Origin: Rhizobium gallicum bv. gallicum R602sp
GTDB taxonomy: Bacteria; Pseudomonadota; Alphaproteobacteria; Rhizobiales; Rhizobiaceae
Length of the DNA stretch: 64,000 nt
Direction of reading: 5' to 3'
Assembly: GCF_000816845.1 (NCBI RefSeq)
Contig: NZ_CP006877.1
Coordinates: 129,501 to 193,500, forward strand
This document shows, in pieces, positions 51,728 through 61,875 of the stretch (positions are counted from its first letter, which is position 1; every line of letters begins with the position of its first letter). The notes beneath the pieces were generated by a model that saw nothing but the letters and a program-made list of their open reading frames with translations, was not told the DNA's origin and did not search any database. A program made the translations under genes and the position numbers.

Positions 51728-54718
51728 ATGAAAAAAGGCGATCATCTTTTCCTTATTGACGGTTCGGGTTTCATCTTCCGGGCGTTTCACGCCCTGCCGC
51801 CGCTGACGCGCAAGTCCGACGGCTTGCCGGTCGGCGCAGTCTCTGGCTTCTGCAATATGCTCTGGAAGCTGCTGACCGATGCGCGTGACACCTCCGTCGG
51901 CGTCACGCCGACGCATCTTGCAGTTATCTTCGACTACTCGGCAAAGACCTTTCGCAAGGATTTGTATGATGCCTACAAGGCCAATCGCTCGGCACCGCCG
52001 GATGAGCTGATACCGCAATTCGGGCTAATCCGCGAGGCGACGCGCGCCTTCAACCTGCCCTGCATCGAGACTGAAGGGTTCGAGGCCGACGATATCATCG
52101 CCACCTATGCCCGGCAGGCGGAAGGGACGGGCGCCGATGTGACGATCGTCTCCTCCGACAAGGATCTGATGCAGCTCGTGACGCCGAACGTCCACATGTA
52201 CGACAGCATGAAGGACAAGCAGATCGGCATCCCTGACGTCATCGAGAAATGGGGCGTACCGCCCGAAAAGATGATCGACCTGCAGGCCATGACCGGCGAT
52301 TCGGTCGACAATGTCCCAGGTATTCCCGGTATCGGCCCGAAGACCGCCGCCCAGCTTCTTGCAGAATACGGCGATCTCGACACGCTGCTGGACCGTGCGC
52401 ATGAGATCAAGCAGGAAAAGCGCCGCCAGACGATTCTCGAGAATGCCGACAAGGCGAGGCTTTCGCGCGAATTGGTTCGGCTGCGATCTGATGTACCGCT
52501 GGTGCTTGGTCTGGACGACCTCGTTCTCGAAGTGCAGAACGGCCCGAAGTTGATCGGTTTCCTGAAGGCGCTGCAATTCACGACGCTGACGCGCCGTGTG
52601 GCGGAGGCCTGCAATTGCGATGCCAGTGCCATCGAGGCGGCCGACGTAAAAGTCGAGTGGGGTACTACTGCGCACGGCCCCGATCTTGATGCCGTTGAAC
52701 CGGAGCCGGTTGCGGGCGGCATCCCGGATGTCGAGGGCGCTGCCGTTCCGATTCCCGTCAAGGCCAAGCCCGCCGGCAAAGGCTTTACGCCCGCCGAACT
52801 CGCCAAGGCGCGCGCCGAAGCCTTTGCAGTGCTGCCATTTGATCATTCCACCTACGTGACGATCCGCGATCTCGCGACGCTCGACAAATGGATTGGCGAT
52901 GCGCGGGCAACCGGCCTGGTCGCCTTCGAAACCGAAACCACTTCGCTTGATGCGATGCAGGCGGAGCTGGTTGGGTTCTCGATGGCGATTGCCGACAACG
53001 ACAAGAACCCGGCGGGCGTCAAGACGCGCGCCGCCTATCTCCCGATCAGCCATAAGAACGGCGTCAGCGATCTCCTTGGCGGCGGGCTTGCGGACAATCA
53101 GATACCGATGCGGGATGCGCTGCCGCGGCTAAAGGCGCTGCTCGAAGACGAGTCCGTTCTCAAGGTCGCGCAGAACCTGAAATATGACTATCTGCTGATG
53201 AAGCGATATGGCGTCGAGACAAAGAGCTTCGACGATACGATGCTGATGTCCTACGTGCTCGACGCCGGCACCGGCGCGCATGGAATGGACTCGCTCTCAG
53301 AGAAAATTCTCGGCCATAAGCCGATTGCTTACAAGGATATCGCAGGAAGCGGCAGGGCGAATGTTACGTTCGACCTTGTCGATATCGATCGTGCTACGCA
53401 CTACGCTGCCGAAGACGCCGATGTGACATTGCGGCTCTGGATGGTGCTGAAGCCACGACTTGCCGCAGCAAAGCTGACGGCTGTCTACGAGCGTCTGGAG
53501 CGCCCGCTGCTGCCGGTACTGGCGCGCATGGAAGAACGCGGCATCACGGTCGACCGTCAGATCCTGTCCCGCCTTTCCGGTGAACTGGCGCAAGGCGCAG
53601 CGCGCCTGGAGGACGAAATCTATGCGTTGGCGGGTGAGAAGTTCACGATCGGCTCGCCGAAGCAGCTTGGCGACATTCTCTTCGGCAAGCTGGGGCTTGC
53701 TGGGGGCAGCAAGACGAAGACCGGGCAGTGGTCGACCTCGGCAAGCGTGCTGGAAGACCTTGCCGCGGCGGGTTTCGAACTGCCGCGCAAGATCGTCGAT
53801 TGGCGCCAGCTGACCAAGCTGAAATCCACCTATACAGATGCGCTTCCCGGTTACGTGCATCCGCAGACGAAGCGCGTCCACACCTCCTATTCGCTGGCTT
53901 CGACGACGACAGGGCGGCTTTCGTCGTCCGAGCCGAACCTGCAGAACATTCCGGTGCGAACGCTGGAAGGCCGGAAAATCCGCACCGCTTTCATCTCCAC
54001 GCCCGGGCATAAGCTGATCTCGGCCGATTACAGCCAGATCGAACTGCGCGTGCTCGCCCATGTCGCGGAAATTCCGCAGCTGACCCAGGCTTTTGCCGAA
54101 GGCATCGATATTCACGCGATGACGGCCTCCGAAATGTTCGGCGTTCCTGTCGATGGCATGCCGGCCGAAGTGCGCCGCCGCGCCAAGGCGATCAACTTCG
54201 GCATCATCTACGGCATTTCCGCCTTCGGCCTTGCCAACCAGCTCTCGATCGAGCGCTCGGAAGCGAGTGACTACATCAAGAAATACTTCGAGCGTTTCCC
54301 CGGCATTCGCGACTATATGGACAGCCGCAAACAGATGGCGCGCGACAAAGGCTATGTCGAAACGATCTTCGGGCGGCGAATCAACTATCCGGAAATCCGC
54401 TCCTCCAATCCTTCGGTGCGCGCCTTCAACGAGCGGGCTGCGATCAACGCACCGATCCAGGGCTCGGCAGCCGATGTCATCCGCCGGGCAATGATCAAGA
54501 TCGAACCGGCACTCGCCGAAGCCGGACTTGAGGATCGGGTGCGCATGCTGTTGCAGGTGCACGATGAACTGATCTTCGAAGTCGAGGATGCCGACGTCGA
54601 AAAGGCGATGCCGATCATTGTATCCGTCATGGAAAACGCCGCCATGCCGGCGCTCGAAATGCGCGTGCCGTTGAAGGTCGATGCGCGCGCCGCGACCAAT
54701 TGGGACCAAGCGCATTGA
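51728..54718 (+). CDS. polA: DNA polymerase I
   Basis: PolA removes primers and fills repair gaps. The 996-residue protein has the 5' nuclease domain (GDHLFLIDGSGFIFRAFHAL, VTPTHLAVIFDYSAKTFRKD, GFEADDIIATYA; residues 1-300), a 3'-5' exonuclease-type domain (about 385-585) and the polymerase domain (TGRLSSSEPNLQNIPVRT, SADYSQIELRVLAHV, RRRAKAINFGIIYGISAFGL, LQVHDELIFEV). In the exonuclease motif I the family Asp appears as Glu (AFETETTSLD). ATG 51728 (MKKGDHLF) is chosen over 51686. Confidence 0.97.
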   Translation: MKKGDHLFLIDGSGFIFRAFHALPPLTRKSDGLPVGAVSGFCNMLWKLLTDARDTSVGVTPTHLAVIFDYSAKTFRKDLYDAYKANRSAPPDELIPQFGLIREATRAFNLPCIETEGFEADDIIATYARQAEGTGADVTIVSSDKDLMQLVTPNVHMYDSMKDKQIGIPDVIEKWGVPPEKMIDLQAMTGDSVDNVPGIPGIGPKTAAQLLAEYGDLDTLLDRAHEIKQEKRRQTILENADKARLSRELVRLRSDVPLVLGLDDLVLEVQNGPKLIGFLKALQFTTLTRRVAEACNCDASAIEAADVKVEWGTTAHGPDLDAVEPEPVAGGIPDVEGAAVPIPVKAKPAGKGFTPAELAKARAEAFAVLPFDHSTYVTIRDLATLDKWIGDARATGLVAFETETTSLDAMQAELVGFSMAIADNDKNPAGVKTRAAYLPISHKNGVSDLLGGGLADNQIPMRDALPRLKALLEDESVLKVAQNLKYDYLLMKRYGVETKSFDDTMLMSYVLDAGTGAHGMDSLSEKILGHKPIAYKDIAGSGRANVTFDLVDIDRATHYAAEDADVTLRLWMVLKPRLAAAKLTAVYERLERPLLPVLARMEERGITVDRQILSRLSGELAQGAARLEDEIYALAGEKFTIGSPKQLGDILFGKLGLAGGSKTKTGQWSTSASVLEDLAAAGFELPRKIVDWRQLTKLKSTYTDALPGYVHPQTKRVHTSYSLASTTTGRLSSSEPNLQNIPVRTLEGRKIRTAFISTPGHKLISADYSQIELRVLAHVAEIPQLTQAFAEGIDIHAMTASEMFGVPVDGMPAEVRRRAKAINFGIIYGISAFGLANQLSIERSEASDYIKKYFERFPGIRDYMDSRKQMARDKGYVETIFGRRINYPEIRSSNPSVRAFNERAAINAPIQGSAADVIRRAMIKIEPALAEAGLEDRVRMLLQVHDELIFEVEDADVEKAMPIIVSVMENAAMPALEMRVPLKVDARAATNWDQAH

Positions 54719-54867
54719 GCGCTTCGTCCTTCCGGCCCCAAAGATTTTTCTTGATGACTTAACTAATTGGCAAATATAGGTTTTTGGTTCTGTAGGTGTG
54801 TCTTTTCGACAAGGTTGGAAGGAACTTGTTAACCTTCGTTTTCTAATCCGGATGGGTCAGAAATTGA

Positions 54868-57162
54868 GTGAGTAGCGGGCGCATGCGTTTTCCCAGAACG
54901 AATTTGACGGATGCCGGTGATTTTTCCTCGGAAATAGACGTACAGCATGCGGGCGATGACATAAATGTCGCTCCCGCAGCGCCGGTTTGGCAAAGCAATT
55001 TCTCGCTTGCACCGAACGTGCGTTTTACCCGCACGCCGGAAAACCTGATCAGTAAACGCCGCGTGCCGGCCGAATCGGAACAGTCGTCTTGCGAGGAGAT
55101 CGTCAGCGAAGGGCCGGCAGTTGATGTCGAGTCAAGCGCCCCGATGATGATTGACGTGCCGTTCGACGTCTACCTGCCGGAAGCCGCTCCATCCGCGTCC
55201 GAGACCGATCATCCCGAACATGTCGCCGAAATTCAGGTCGAGCCGGAATTTCGCGCTTCGTCCGAGCTGACCGGCATTTCCGATTTCGCCTTCTGGGAAG
55301 TCATGGCCTTCGAGGAGGCGACTGCGCCCCCGATTACCCTACCAGTTGCTTTCCTGCCAAAGGTTGAGGTCACGCCGGAATCGCTCATCCAACACTTCCG
55401 CGTGATGGAATGGCGCCCCGGAGGGAGGCCGCAAAAGCCCGACGCACCAGCCACGGCCACAGCCGCTCCAGCGCCTGTAAGGTCTATATCGAACGTGGCT
55501 CCGGCAGCTCGACCGGCCGCCCCACCGGTGACCGCGAGAACGCAGCCGATCGCGCCGATGCCAGTTCGCGTGCAGGCCGCTGCAGCCCTGGCGCCCGCAC
55601 CGCGGGCTGTAACGCAGAAGACAATCCCGGCGAAAATCGATCCATCCGGCTACGAGTTTCCGCCCCGCTCGCTGCTGCAGGAACCACCGGAGCGTTTTGG
55701 CGAGATCATGCCGCAGGAAACGCTGGAGCAGAATGCCGGGCTGCTGGAAAGCGTGCTGGAGGACTTCGGCATCAAGGGCGAGATCATTCATGTCCGCCCA
55801 GGTCCGGTCGTAACGCTTTACGAATTCGAACCTGCACCCGGAGTGAAGTCGTCGCGCGTCATCGGCCTTGCCGACGATATAGCCCGCTCCATGTCGGCGC
55901 TGTCGGCCCGTGTCGCCGTGGTGCCTGGCCGCAATGTCATCGGCATCGAATTGCCGAACGCGATGCGCGAGACGGTCTATTTCCGCGAGATGATCGAGAG
56001 CCAGGATTTCGAGAAGAGCGGTTACAAGCTGGCACTCGGCCTCGGAAAGACGATCGGCGGCGAGCCGGTGATCGCCGAACTTGCGAAGATGCCGCACCTG
56101 CTGGTTGCCGGCACCACGGGCTCCGGTAAATCCGTCGCCATCAACACTATGATCCTCTCGCTGCTCTATCGCATGACGCCGGAACAATGCCGTCTCATCA
56201 TGGTCGATCCCAAGATGCTGGAACTGTCCGTCTATGACGGCATCCCGCACCTATTGACGCCCGTCGTCACCGATCCGAAGAAGGCCGTGATGGCGCTGAA
56301 ATGGGCGGTGCGCGAGATGGAGGAGCGCTACCGCAAAATGTCGCGCCTCGGCGTGCGCAACATCGACGGCTACAATGGCCGTGTCGCGCAGGCCCGCGAA
56401 AAGGGCGAGACAGTCCGCATCATGGTCCAGACCGGTTTCGACAAGGGCACAGGCGCGCCGATCGAAGAGCAGCAGGAAATGGACCTGACGCCGATGCCCT
56501 ACATCGTCGTCATCGTCGACGAAATGGCTGACCTCATGATGGTTGCCGGCAAGGAGATCGAGGGCGCGATCCAGCGCCTGGCGCAGATGGCGCGCGCCGC
56601 CGGCATCCATCTCATCATGGCGACACAGCGTCCGTCGGTCGATGTCATCACCGGCACCATCAAGGCGAATTTCCCGACTCGCATCTCCTTCCAGGTCACG
56701 TCGAAGATCGACAGCCGCACGATCCTTGGCGAGCAAGGCGCCGAGCAGCTGCTCGGCCAGGGCGACATGCTGCACATGCAAGGGGGCGGCAGGATTTCTC
56801 GTGTCCACGGCCCGTTCGTCTCCGACCTCGAGGTCGAAAAGGTCGTCGCGCATCTGAAGACGCAGGGCCGTCCGGAATATCTGGATACGGTCACGGCTGA
56901 CGAAGAGGAGGATGCCGAGCCGGAAGAAGGCGCCGTCTTCGACAAGAGCGCGATCGCGTCCGAGGACGGCAACGAGCTTTACGATCAGGCGGTCAAGGTC
57001 GTGCTGCGCGACAAGAAGTGCTCGACCTCATACATCCAGCGCCGCCTCGGCATCGGCTACAACCGCGCGGCATCGCTTGTGGAGCGCATGGAAAAGGAAG
57101 GCCTCGTCGGTCCCGCGAACCATGTCGGCAAACGTGAGATCGTGTCGGGGCGCGAAGAATGA
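54868..57162 (+). CDS. Soluble FtsK/SpoIIIE-type DNA translocase
   Basis: A 764-residue DNA pump. The first 300 residues are hydrophilic and Pro/Ala/Glu-rich (no membrane helix), unlike canonical FtsK with four. The motor follows: alpha domain ([20 protein letters not shown]), then ASCE ATPase with Walker [13 protein letters not shown], Walker [15 protein letters not shown] and [18 protein letters not shown], and a C-terminal gamma winged helix ([20 protein letters not shown] and [19 protein letters not shown]) that reads KOPS-like sites. Likely moves DNA in chromosome segregation or repair. Starts GTG 54868 or ATG 54883 are both possible. Confidence 0.9.
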   Translation: MSSGRMRFPRTNLTDAGDFSSEIDVQHAGDDINVAPAAPVWQSNFSLAPNVRFTRTPENLISKRRVPAESEQSSCEEIVSEGPAVDVESSAPMMIDVPFDVYLPEAAPSASETDHPEHVAEIQVEPEFRASSELTGISDFAFWEVMAFEEATAPPITLPVAFLPKVEVTPESLIQHFRVMEWRPGGRPQKPDAPATATAAPAPVRSISNVAPAARPAAPPVTARTQPIAPMPVRVQAAAALAPAPRAVTQKTIPAKIDPSGYEFPPRSLLQEPPERFGEIMPQETLEQNAGLLESVLEDFGIKGEIIHVRPGPVVTLYEFEPAPGVKSSRVIGLADDIARSMSALSARVAVVPGRNVIGIELPNAMRETVYFREMIESQDFEKSGYKLALGLGKTIGGEPVIAELAKMPHLLVAGTTGSGKSVAINTMILSLLYRMTPEQCRLIMVDPKMLELSVYDGIPHLLTPVVTDPKKAVMALKWAVREMEERYRKMSRLGVRNIDGYNGRVAQAREKGETVRIMVQTGFDKGTGAPIEEQQEMDLTPMPYIVVIVDEMADLMMVAGKEIEGAIQRLAQMARAAGIHLIMATQRPSVDVITGTIKANFPTRISFQVTSKIDSRTILGEQGAEQLLGQGDMLHMQGGGRISRVHGPFVSDLEVEKVVAHLKTQGRPEYLDTVTADEEEDAEPEEGAVFDKSAIASEDGNELYDQAVKVVLRDKKCSTSYIQRRLGIGYNRAASLVERMEKEGLVGPANHVGKREIVSGREE

Positions 57163-57168
57163 CGCCGG

Positions 57169-57768
57169 CTAACCAATTTTCGTAAGGAAGCTGTTGAGCG
57201 TCTCGATGATCTTGCGCCCGGCTTCTTCCAGCGAGCCGCTGTTGTCCAGTTCGGTGACGTCGTAATCGCCCCGTACGGTCAGCGGACCGCGGGCGAGGCG
57301 GGCCATAATGTCTTCGTGCGTCTCGCGGCCGCGGGCTTCGAGGCGGCCGGCCAGCACTTGCGGGCGGGCGGTCACGTTGATGACCTTGAGGCGGGGAAAA
57401 ACGGCCTGGAAGAGGTGGAGTGCCGAGCGGGAGCCGTTGGCGATTACCAGGTGTCCCTTGGCGAGCGCGACGGAAACCTCTGCTGGAATGCCGTATTTCA
57501 GGCCATGGGCCTCCCACCAAACGGCGAAGTTGCCGGATTGCTCCATAGAGACGAAGCCTCCGTCGGAAACGGACAGATGATCTTCGCCGCCGGCATCGCG
57601 GTCCCGTGTGATGACGCGGCGAACGAAATGCACGTCGGGACGGCCGGCAAAATGCTTTGCCGCCAAGTTTATCAGCGTGTCCTTGCCGGCGCCGCTCGGG
57701 CCGACGACAACGACCATGATGCCTCGCTCTGTGCCGGGTACCAAATGTGGCTCGTGCGAGGGGATCAT
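57169..57768 (-). CDS. phnN: Ribose 1,5-bisphosphate phosphokinase PhnN
   Basis: PhnN phosphorylates ribose 1,5-bisphosphate to PRPP, the last step of the C-P lyase pathway. The 199-residue protein has a guanylate-kinase-like P-loop (VVVGPSGAGKDTL, about residues 20-32), TRDRDAGGEDHLSVSD and RGRETHEDIMARLARG. Its start overlaps the phnM stop by 4 bases (57765-57768). It is the last gene of the phn operon in the window. Confidence 0.94.
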   Translation of the reverse strand: MIPSHEPHLVPGTERGIMVVVVGPSGAGKDTLINLAAKHFAGRPDVHFVRRVITRDRDAGGEDHLSVSDGGFVSMEQSGNFAVWWEAHGLKYGIPAEVSVALAKGHLVIANGSRSALHLFQAVFPRLKVINVTARPQVLAGRLEARGRETHEDIMARLARGPLTVRGDYDVTELDNSGSLEEAGRKIIETLNSFLTKIG

Positions 57769-58904
57769 GCGACCCGGCGCCCTTCGCGCCAGACCGAACG
57801 GGTCACCGGCACGCCCTCGTCGCGGAAGACGCGGACAAGATCGGCACGAAGGCCGGTATCGATCCGGCCGCGATCATTGAGGCTGACGGTGCGCGCGGGC
57901 GTGGCGGTCACCATCGCGATGGCCTTGGACAACGAAATGGTCTCCACCTCGTCGGCAAGAATGAAGGGTGCGTAAAGCAAGCTGAGCGGTACGTAATCGG
58001 AAGAGAGTACGTCGAGGACGCCGCGCTCTGCAAGATCGCGAGCGGCGATGTTGCCTGAGTGAGACTTGCCGCGCACGACATTGGGAGCGCCCATCAGCAC
58101 GCTCATCCCGTGCGTGTGCGATGCCTTGGCGGCGTCGAAGCTCGTTGGAAACTCCGCAAGGCGCACGCCGTTTTCGATCGCCTCGTCGACATGGGCAAGT
58201 GTCGCATCGTCGTGGCTCGCAACGGTGATACCACGCTCCTTGCAGACCTTGGCGATCGCGGAGCGGTGCGGCGTCGAATTGCGAGCGGATTCGCCGAGGC
58301 GCTTTTCGATGAAGCGCGCGAACGCCTCGTCCGAAAGGCCGCGCTTCTTCTGATAGTAGAAGACGTACTGATCCATCGTCTGGAACTGACGCTGGCCCGG
58401 CGCGTGGTCCATCAGCGAAACGAGGCGGACATAGGGATCGTCCTCGAAGTCTGCGAAATGCGCCAGCACGTTGTCGGCCGAAACTTCGCAGCGCAGGTGG
58501 ATCAGGTGTTCCGCGCGAAGCCGGCCTTCCTGCTCGGCCTTCTGGATGGCGTCAGCCATCTCGCGCATTTCGCCGTGTTCAAAGCCACCGTCCTCGTCCG
58601 CGCCCATGCGCAGGCAGTCGAAAACGGTGGTGATGCCAGAGGTGACGATCTGGGCGTCATGGGCCTGGATGGCCGCCGTCTTGTTCCAGCGCAGGCCCGG
58701 GCGAGGCGAATAGTGGCCTTCCAGATGGTCGGTATGGAGTTCGACGAGGCCGGGGATCAGGTAATCGCCTTCGAAATCCTCTCCGTTTGCCGAATTGCCT
58801 TCGGAGATATCGGCAATCCTGCCGTCGCGGATCAAGAGCGAGCCATTCACGATCTCGTCTTCAAGAACGATGCGGGCGTTGGAAAGGACTGTCTCTGTGG
58901 TCAT
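57765..58904 (-). CDS. phnM: PhnM, alpha-D-ribose 1-methylphosphonate 5-triphosphate diphosphatase
   Basis: PhnM removes pyrophosphate from the ribose methylphosphonate triphosphate made by PhnI and its partners. The 379-residue amidohydrolase has VELHTDHLEGHYSPRPG (metal-binding HxD-x2-E-H), a His in ITVASHDDATLAH and VLMGAPNVVRGKSHSG, then SSDYVPLSLL. It follows DUF1045 by 11 bases and overlaps phnN by 4 bases. Confidence 0.95.
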   Translation of the reverse strand: MTTETVLSNARIVLEDEIVNGSLLIRDGRIADISEGNSANGEDFEGDYLIPGLVELHTDHLEGHYSPRPGLRWNKTAAIQAHDAQIVTSGITTVFDCLRMGADEDGGFEHGEMREMADAIQKAEQEGRLRAEHLIHLRCEVSADNVLAHFADFEDDPYVRLVSLMDHAPGQRQFQTMDQYVFYYQKKRGLSDEAFARFIEKRLGESARNSTPHRSAIAKVCKERGITVASHDDATLAHVDEAIENGVRLAEFPTSFDAAKASHTHGMSVLMGAPNVVRGKSHSGNIAARDLAERGVLDVLSSDYVPLSLLYAPFILADEVETISLSKAIAMVTATPARTVSLNDRGRIDTGLRADLVRVFRDEGVPVTRSVWREGRRVA

Positions 58905-58915
58905 CTGCGGATCTC

Positions 58916-59611
58916 TTAGCGTTTGGCGCCGGCAAGCGGCAGCCAGGAATGAATCTTGAACGGTCCGCCGCGCTCTTCTTCGGTGAAGACCGCGAGGCCG
59001 GAAATGGAAAGCGGCCGGCCGATGAAGGCGGCGAAACGCTTCTCCAGGATCGATTTCATCAGTGCTGAGCGCTCTTCGGGCACTTGGCCGGTGAGCGTCA
59101 TGTGGAAACCGAAATCCTCCATTACATAGGGATAACCCCAGCGCATGAGGTTGGCACGCTGGCTTTCCGTCAATTTTTCAGGCTTTCGCCTTGCAATATC
59201 GGCCTCGCAAAGCGCTGCGCGAAACGGCTCGAAGGACTTTACCACGCTTGCCGCGAAATCCTGAAGCGGCGCATGCAGAAAACCTGGAACGAGCGCAAAG
59301 AAGCGGCCGATCTGCCCGAGGACGAGTTCGGGGATTTCGAATGCCGGTGTACGGCCGGTGAAATCCTCCACGACAGCCATCAAGTCTTTCTCGTTGACCG
59401 AAGAGGCAAGCGCAAAAGGCGCCTTTATAGTCGCATGAAAGCCGTAACGGCGCGGATCGGCTGTCAGCTCGAATTGCTCCGCGGCCGTCATCCCATCTTC
59501 CTCTGGAGCCGGGTAAGTTTCGCCCACAAATGCGTCGCGCCCGAGCCAGATCGAGGCTGCGCCCGTCAGGGGATCGTTCTTTGGCGGCGTGAAATAGAGG
59601 GCGTAGCGCAA
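58916..59611 (-). CDS. DUF1045 phosphonate-metabolism protein
   Basis: A 231-residue protein starting MRYALYFTPPKNDPLTGAAS, with YGFHATIKAPFALA and the second FHMTLTGQVP, two H-x-T motifs of the 2H phosphoesterase fold. Members (DUF1045) are common in alphaproteobacterial phn operons; a cyclic-phosphate hydrolase role like that of PhnP is plausible because no phnP gene is present in the window, but that is inference. The TTG at 59611 gives the family start; an upstream ATG (59680) is in non-conserved sequence. Confidence 0.85.
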   Translation of the reverse strand: MRYALYFTPPKNDPLTGAASIWLGRDAFVGETYPAPEEDGMTAAEQFELTADPRRYGFHATIKAPFALASSVNEKDLMAVVEDFTGRTPAFEIPELVLGQIGRFFALVPGFLHAPLQDFAASVVKSFEPFRAALCEADIARRKPEKLTESQRANLMRWGYPYVMEDFGFHMTLTGQVPEERSALMKSILEKRFAAFIGRPLSISGLAVFTEEERGGPFKIHSWLPLAGAKR

Positions 59612-59761
59612 AAGTCTTGTCCTGAAAAGATGGTCGGGCAGAGCCGCAATGTCAGCGATTTGGCGATGGACTGCAAGCAAGCTCCCCGGCTAAAAGATTT
59701 CCGTGACAGAATGATGATCAAGCGGCGACATCGATCTTTCAGCGGCCTTGCCCGCAGAGCT

Positions 59762-60379
59762 TTAGCCATCATGCCGGCAAAGGAAGGCTTCGGCCGACAG
59801 CGCCCGGAAATCCTCGAGCGCTGCGCGCAATCTTGAATGCTCCCAATCCCACCAGGCAAGTTTGTCCATCCGCTCACCGATTTCCTTGGGGAAGCGTTCA
59901 CGAATAAGCTTTGCAGGAACGCCGCCGACGATCGTGTAGGATGCAACATCGTTCGAGACGACGGCGCCGGCTCCAACCACCGAACCATTGCCGACAGTGA
60001 CGCCGGGCAGGATGGTGGCCCCGTGGCCGATCCAGACATCATGACCGATGACGACGCGGTTGGAACGTCGCCATTCGAAGAATTCCGTCTCCATGTTCGC
60101 ATCCGGCCAGTAGTCCGCGGCGCGATAGGTGAAGTGATGCAACGTCGCACGCCATGTCGGATGGTTGGTCGCGTTGATGCGAACTGCGGCGGCAATGTTT
60201 ACGAACTTGCCGATCGTCGCGCACCAGATGGAGCCGTCCTGCATGATGTAGGAATAATCGCCGAATTCGACTTCGCTGATCCGGCAGCGTTCGGATATTT
60301 CCGTATAACGGCCAAGTGTGGCATCGCTGACGGAGGCGGTCTCATGAATATAGGGCGTGTCGCCCAGCTTCCGGCTCAT
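59762..60379 (-). CDS. Hexapeptide-repeat acetyltransferase of the phn operon
   Basis: A 205-residue protein of left-handed beta-helix type: [20 protein letters not shown] and [17 protein letters not shown], then [37 protein letters not shown] (hexapeptide repeats, about residues 105-150) and the [17 protein letters not shown] tail typical of xenobiotic/NodL-like acetyltransferases. Such transferases are linked with phn operons (the phn_thr-fam group). Its acceptor is unknown. Overlaps the phnL stop by 4 bases. Confidence 0.88.
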   Translation of the reverse strand: MSRKLGDTPYIHETASVSDATLGRYTEISERCRISEVEFGDYSYIMQDGSIWCATIGKFVNIAAAVRINATNHPTWRATLHHFTYRAADYWPDANMETEFFEWRRSNRVVIGHDVWIGHGATILPGVTVGNGSVVGAGAVVSNDVASYTIVGGVPAKLIRERFPKEIGERMDKLAWWDWEHSRLRAALEDFRALSAEAFLCRHDG

Positions 60380-61086
60380 GCTGCGACCGCCTTTCGCGGC
60401 GAAAACTGCTGGACGTCGAGGATGCGATCGGCGACCGCCTCTCGCACCTCCTCGTCATGGAATATGCCGAGAAGCGCAACGCCGGTCTTTTTTTTCTCCG
60501 CGATCATGCCGACGACCACGGCGCGGTTTGTCGCATCGAGAGAAGCGGTCGGCTCATCGAGCAGCAGCACCGTATGCTCTGTGATAAAACCGCGAGCGAT
60601 GTTGACGCGCTGCTGCTCGCCACCCGAGAAAGTCGCAGGCGGCAGTTGCCATAACGCTTCGGGAAGATTGAGCTTTTCAAGCAGTGCTGCGGCTTTTTCG
60701 CGAGCGCCGGCTGCGGCCTCTCCGCGGGCAACCAGTGGTTCGGCAACGACATCGATCGCGGCAACGCGCGGCACGGTGCGCAGGAACTGGCTGACATAGC
60801 CCAGCGTATGACGGCGGACATCGATAACGGCGCGTGGGTCCGCAGCGGCAAGATCGACAACCCGGCCTTTGTGACTGATCAGGATCTGGCCGGTGTCGAC
60901 GGCGTAGTTGCCGTAAATCATTTTGAGCAGCGAACTCTTGCCGATGCCAGAAGGGCCCCCAAGGACGACGCATTCGCTGGCAGCAACGGAGAAGGCGACA
61001 TCGGAGATGACCGGCAGCTTGATGCCATCGCGCAAATGCATCGTGAAGCTCTTCGAGACTTCGGAAATGACGAGGGGCGTTGCCAT
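60376..61086 (-). CDS. phnL: C-P lyase complex ATP-binding subunit PhnL
   Basis: An ABC-type ATPase of 236 residues that takes part in C-P lyase function with PhnK. Walker [16 protein letters not shown] (about residues 36-50), signature LSGGEQQR-like [14 protein letters not shown], Walker [18 protein letters not shown] and switch histidine [10 protein letters not shown]. No membrane partner, as expected for PhnL. It starts 12 bases after phnK. Confidence 0.94.
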   Translation of the reverse strand: MATPLVISEVSKSFTMHLRDGIKLPVISDVAFSVAASECVVLGGPSGIGKSSLLKMIYGNYAVDTGQILISHKGRVVDLAAADPRAVIDVRRHTLGYVSQFLRTVPRVAAIDVVAEPLVARGEAAAGAREKAAALLEKLNLPEALWQLPPATFSGGEQQRVNIARGFITEHTVLLLDEPTASLDATNRAVVVGMIAEKKKTGVALLGIFHDEEVREAVADRILDVQQFSPRKAVAA

Positions 61087-61098
61087 GATTGTTGCCTT

Positions 61099-61875
61099 TC
61101 AGACCTGCAGGATCGATGAGACGAGCAATTGTGTGTAGGGCTCGCGCGGGTCATCGAGCACCCGATCGGTCAGACCGTGCTCAATGACATAGCCATCCTT
61201 CATCACCATCATGCGATGCGAGAGCAGACGCGCGACGGCGAGATCGTGCGTGACGATGATGGCCGAAAGGCCGAGATCATTGACGAGACCTCGAACCAGA
61301 TCGAGCAGGCGCGCCTGAACCGAGACGTCGAGGCCGCCGGTTGGTTCGTCCATGAAGACGAGCCGCGGGCTGGTGACGAGATTGCGGGCGATCTGCAGGC
61401 GCTGGCGCATGCCGCCCGAAAAAGCGCGGGGCTGATCATCAATGCGGCCGGCGTCGATTTCGACACGCTCCAGCCAGTCGATGGCAGTCGAGCGGATTTT
61501 GCCGTAGTGCCGGTCGCCGATCGCCATCAGCCGTTCGCCGACATTGGCCCCGGCCGACACCGTCATGCGCAGGCCGTCGGCCGGATTCTGGTGCACGAAA
61601 CCCCAATCGGTGCGCATCAGGAAGCGACGCTCTGCCTCGTTCATGCGGTAGAGATCGCGATAGTTTCCGTCGCGCATATGATATTCGACGCTGCCGGTCG
61701 TCGGCATCAGGCGCGTCGAGATACAATTGAGTAGCGTCGTTTTGCCGGAACCGGATTCGCCCACGACGGCCAGCACTTCGCCCGGCCAGAGCTCGAAAGA
61801 GGCATTCCGGCAGCCGATACGATTGCCATAGAATTTCGAAACGTCGTTGACTTTGAGGAGAGGGGTGTCGGTCAC
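61099..61875 (-). CDS. phnK: C-P lyase complex ATP-binding subunit PhnK
   Basis: PhnK is the ABC-type ATPase that binds the PhnGHIJ core. The 258-residue protein has Walker A GESGSGKTTLLNCIS, signature FSGGMRQRLQIARNL, Walker B RLVFMDEPTGGLDVSVQARL and switch His (IIVTHDLAVARLL), with the YGNRIGCRNASFELW A-loop region. GTG 61875 overlaps the phnJ stop by 4 bases and gives the family start TDTPLLKVNDVSKFY; the longer frame is Arg-rich and unlikely. Confidence 0.95.
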   Translation of the reverse strand: MTDTPLLKVNDVSKFYGNRIGCRNASFELWPGEVLAVVGESGSGKTTLLNCISTRLMPTTGSVEYHMRDGNYRDLYRMNEAERRFLMRTDWGFVHQNPADGLRMTVSAGANVGERLMAIGDRHYGKIRSTAIDWLERVEIDAGRIDDQPRAFSGGMRQRLQIARNLVTSPRLVFMDEPTGGLDVSVQARLLDLVRGLVNDLGLSAIIVTHDLAVARLLSHRMMVMKDGYVIEHGLTDRVLDDPREPYTQLLVSSILQV

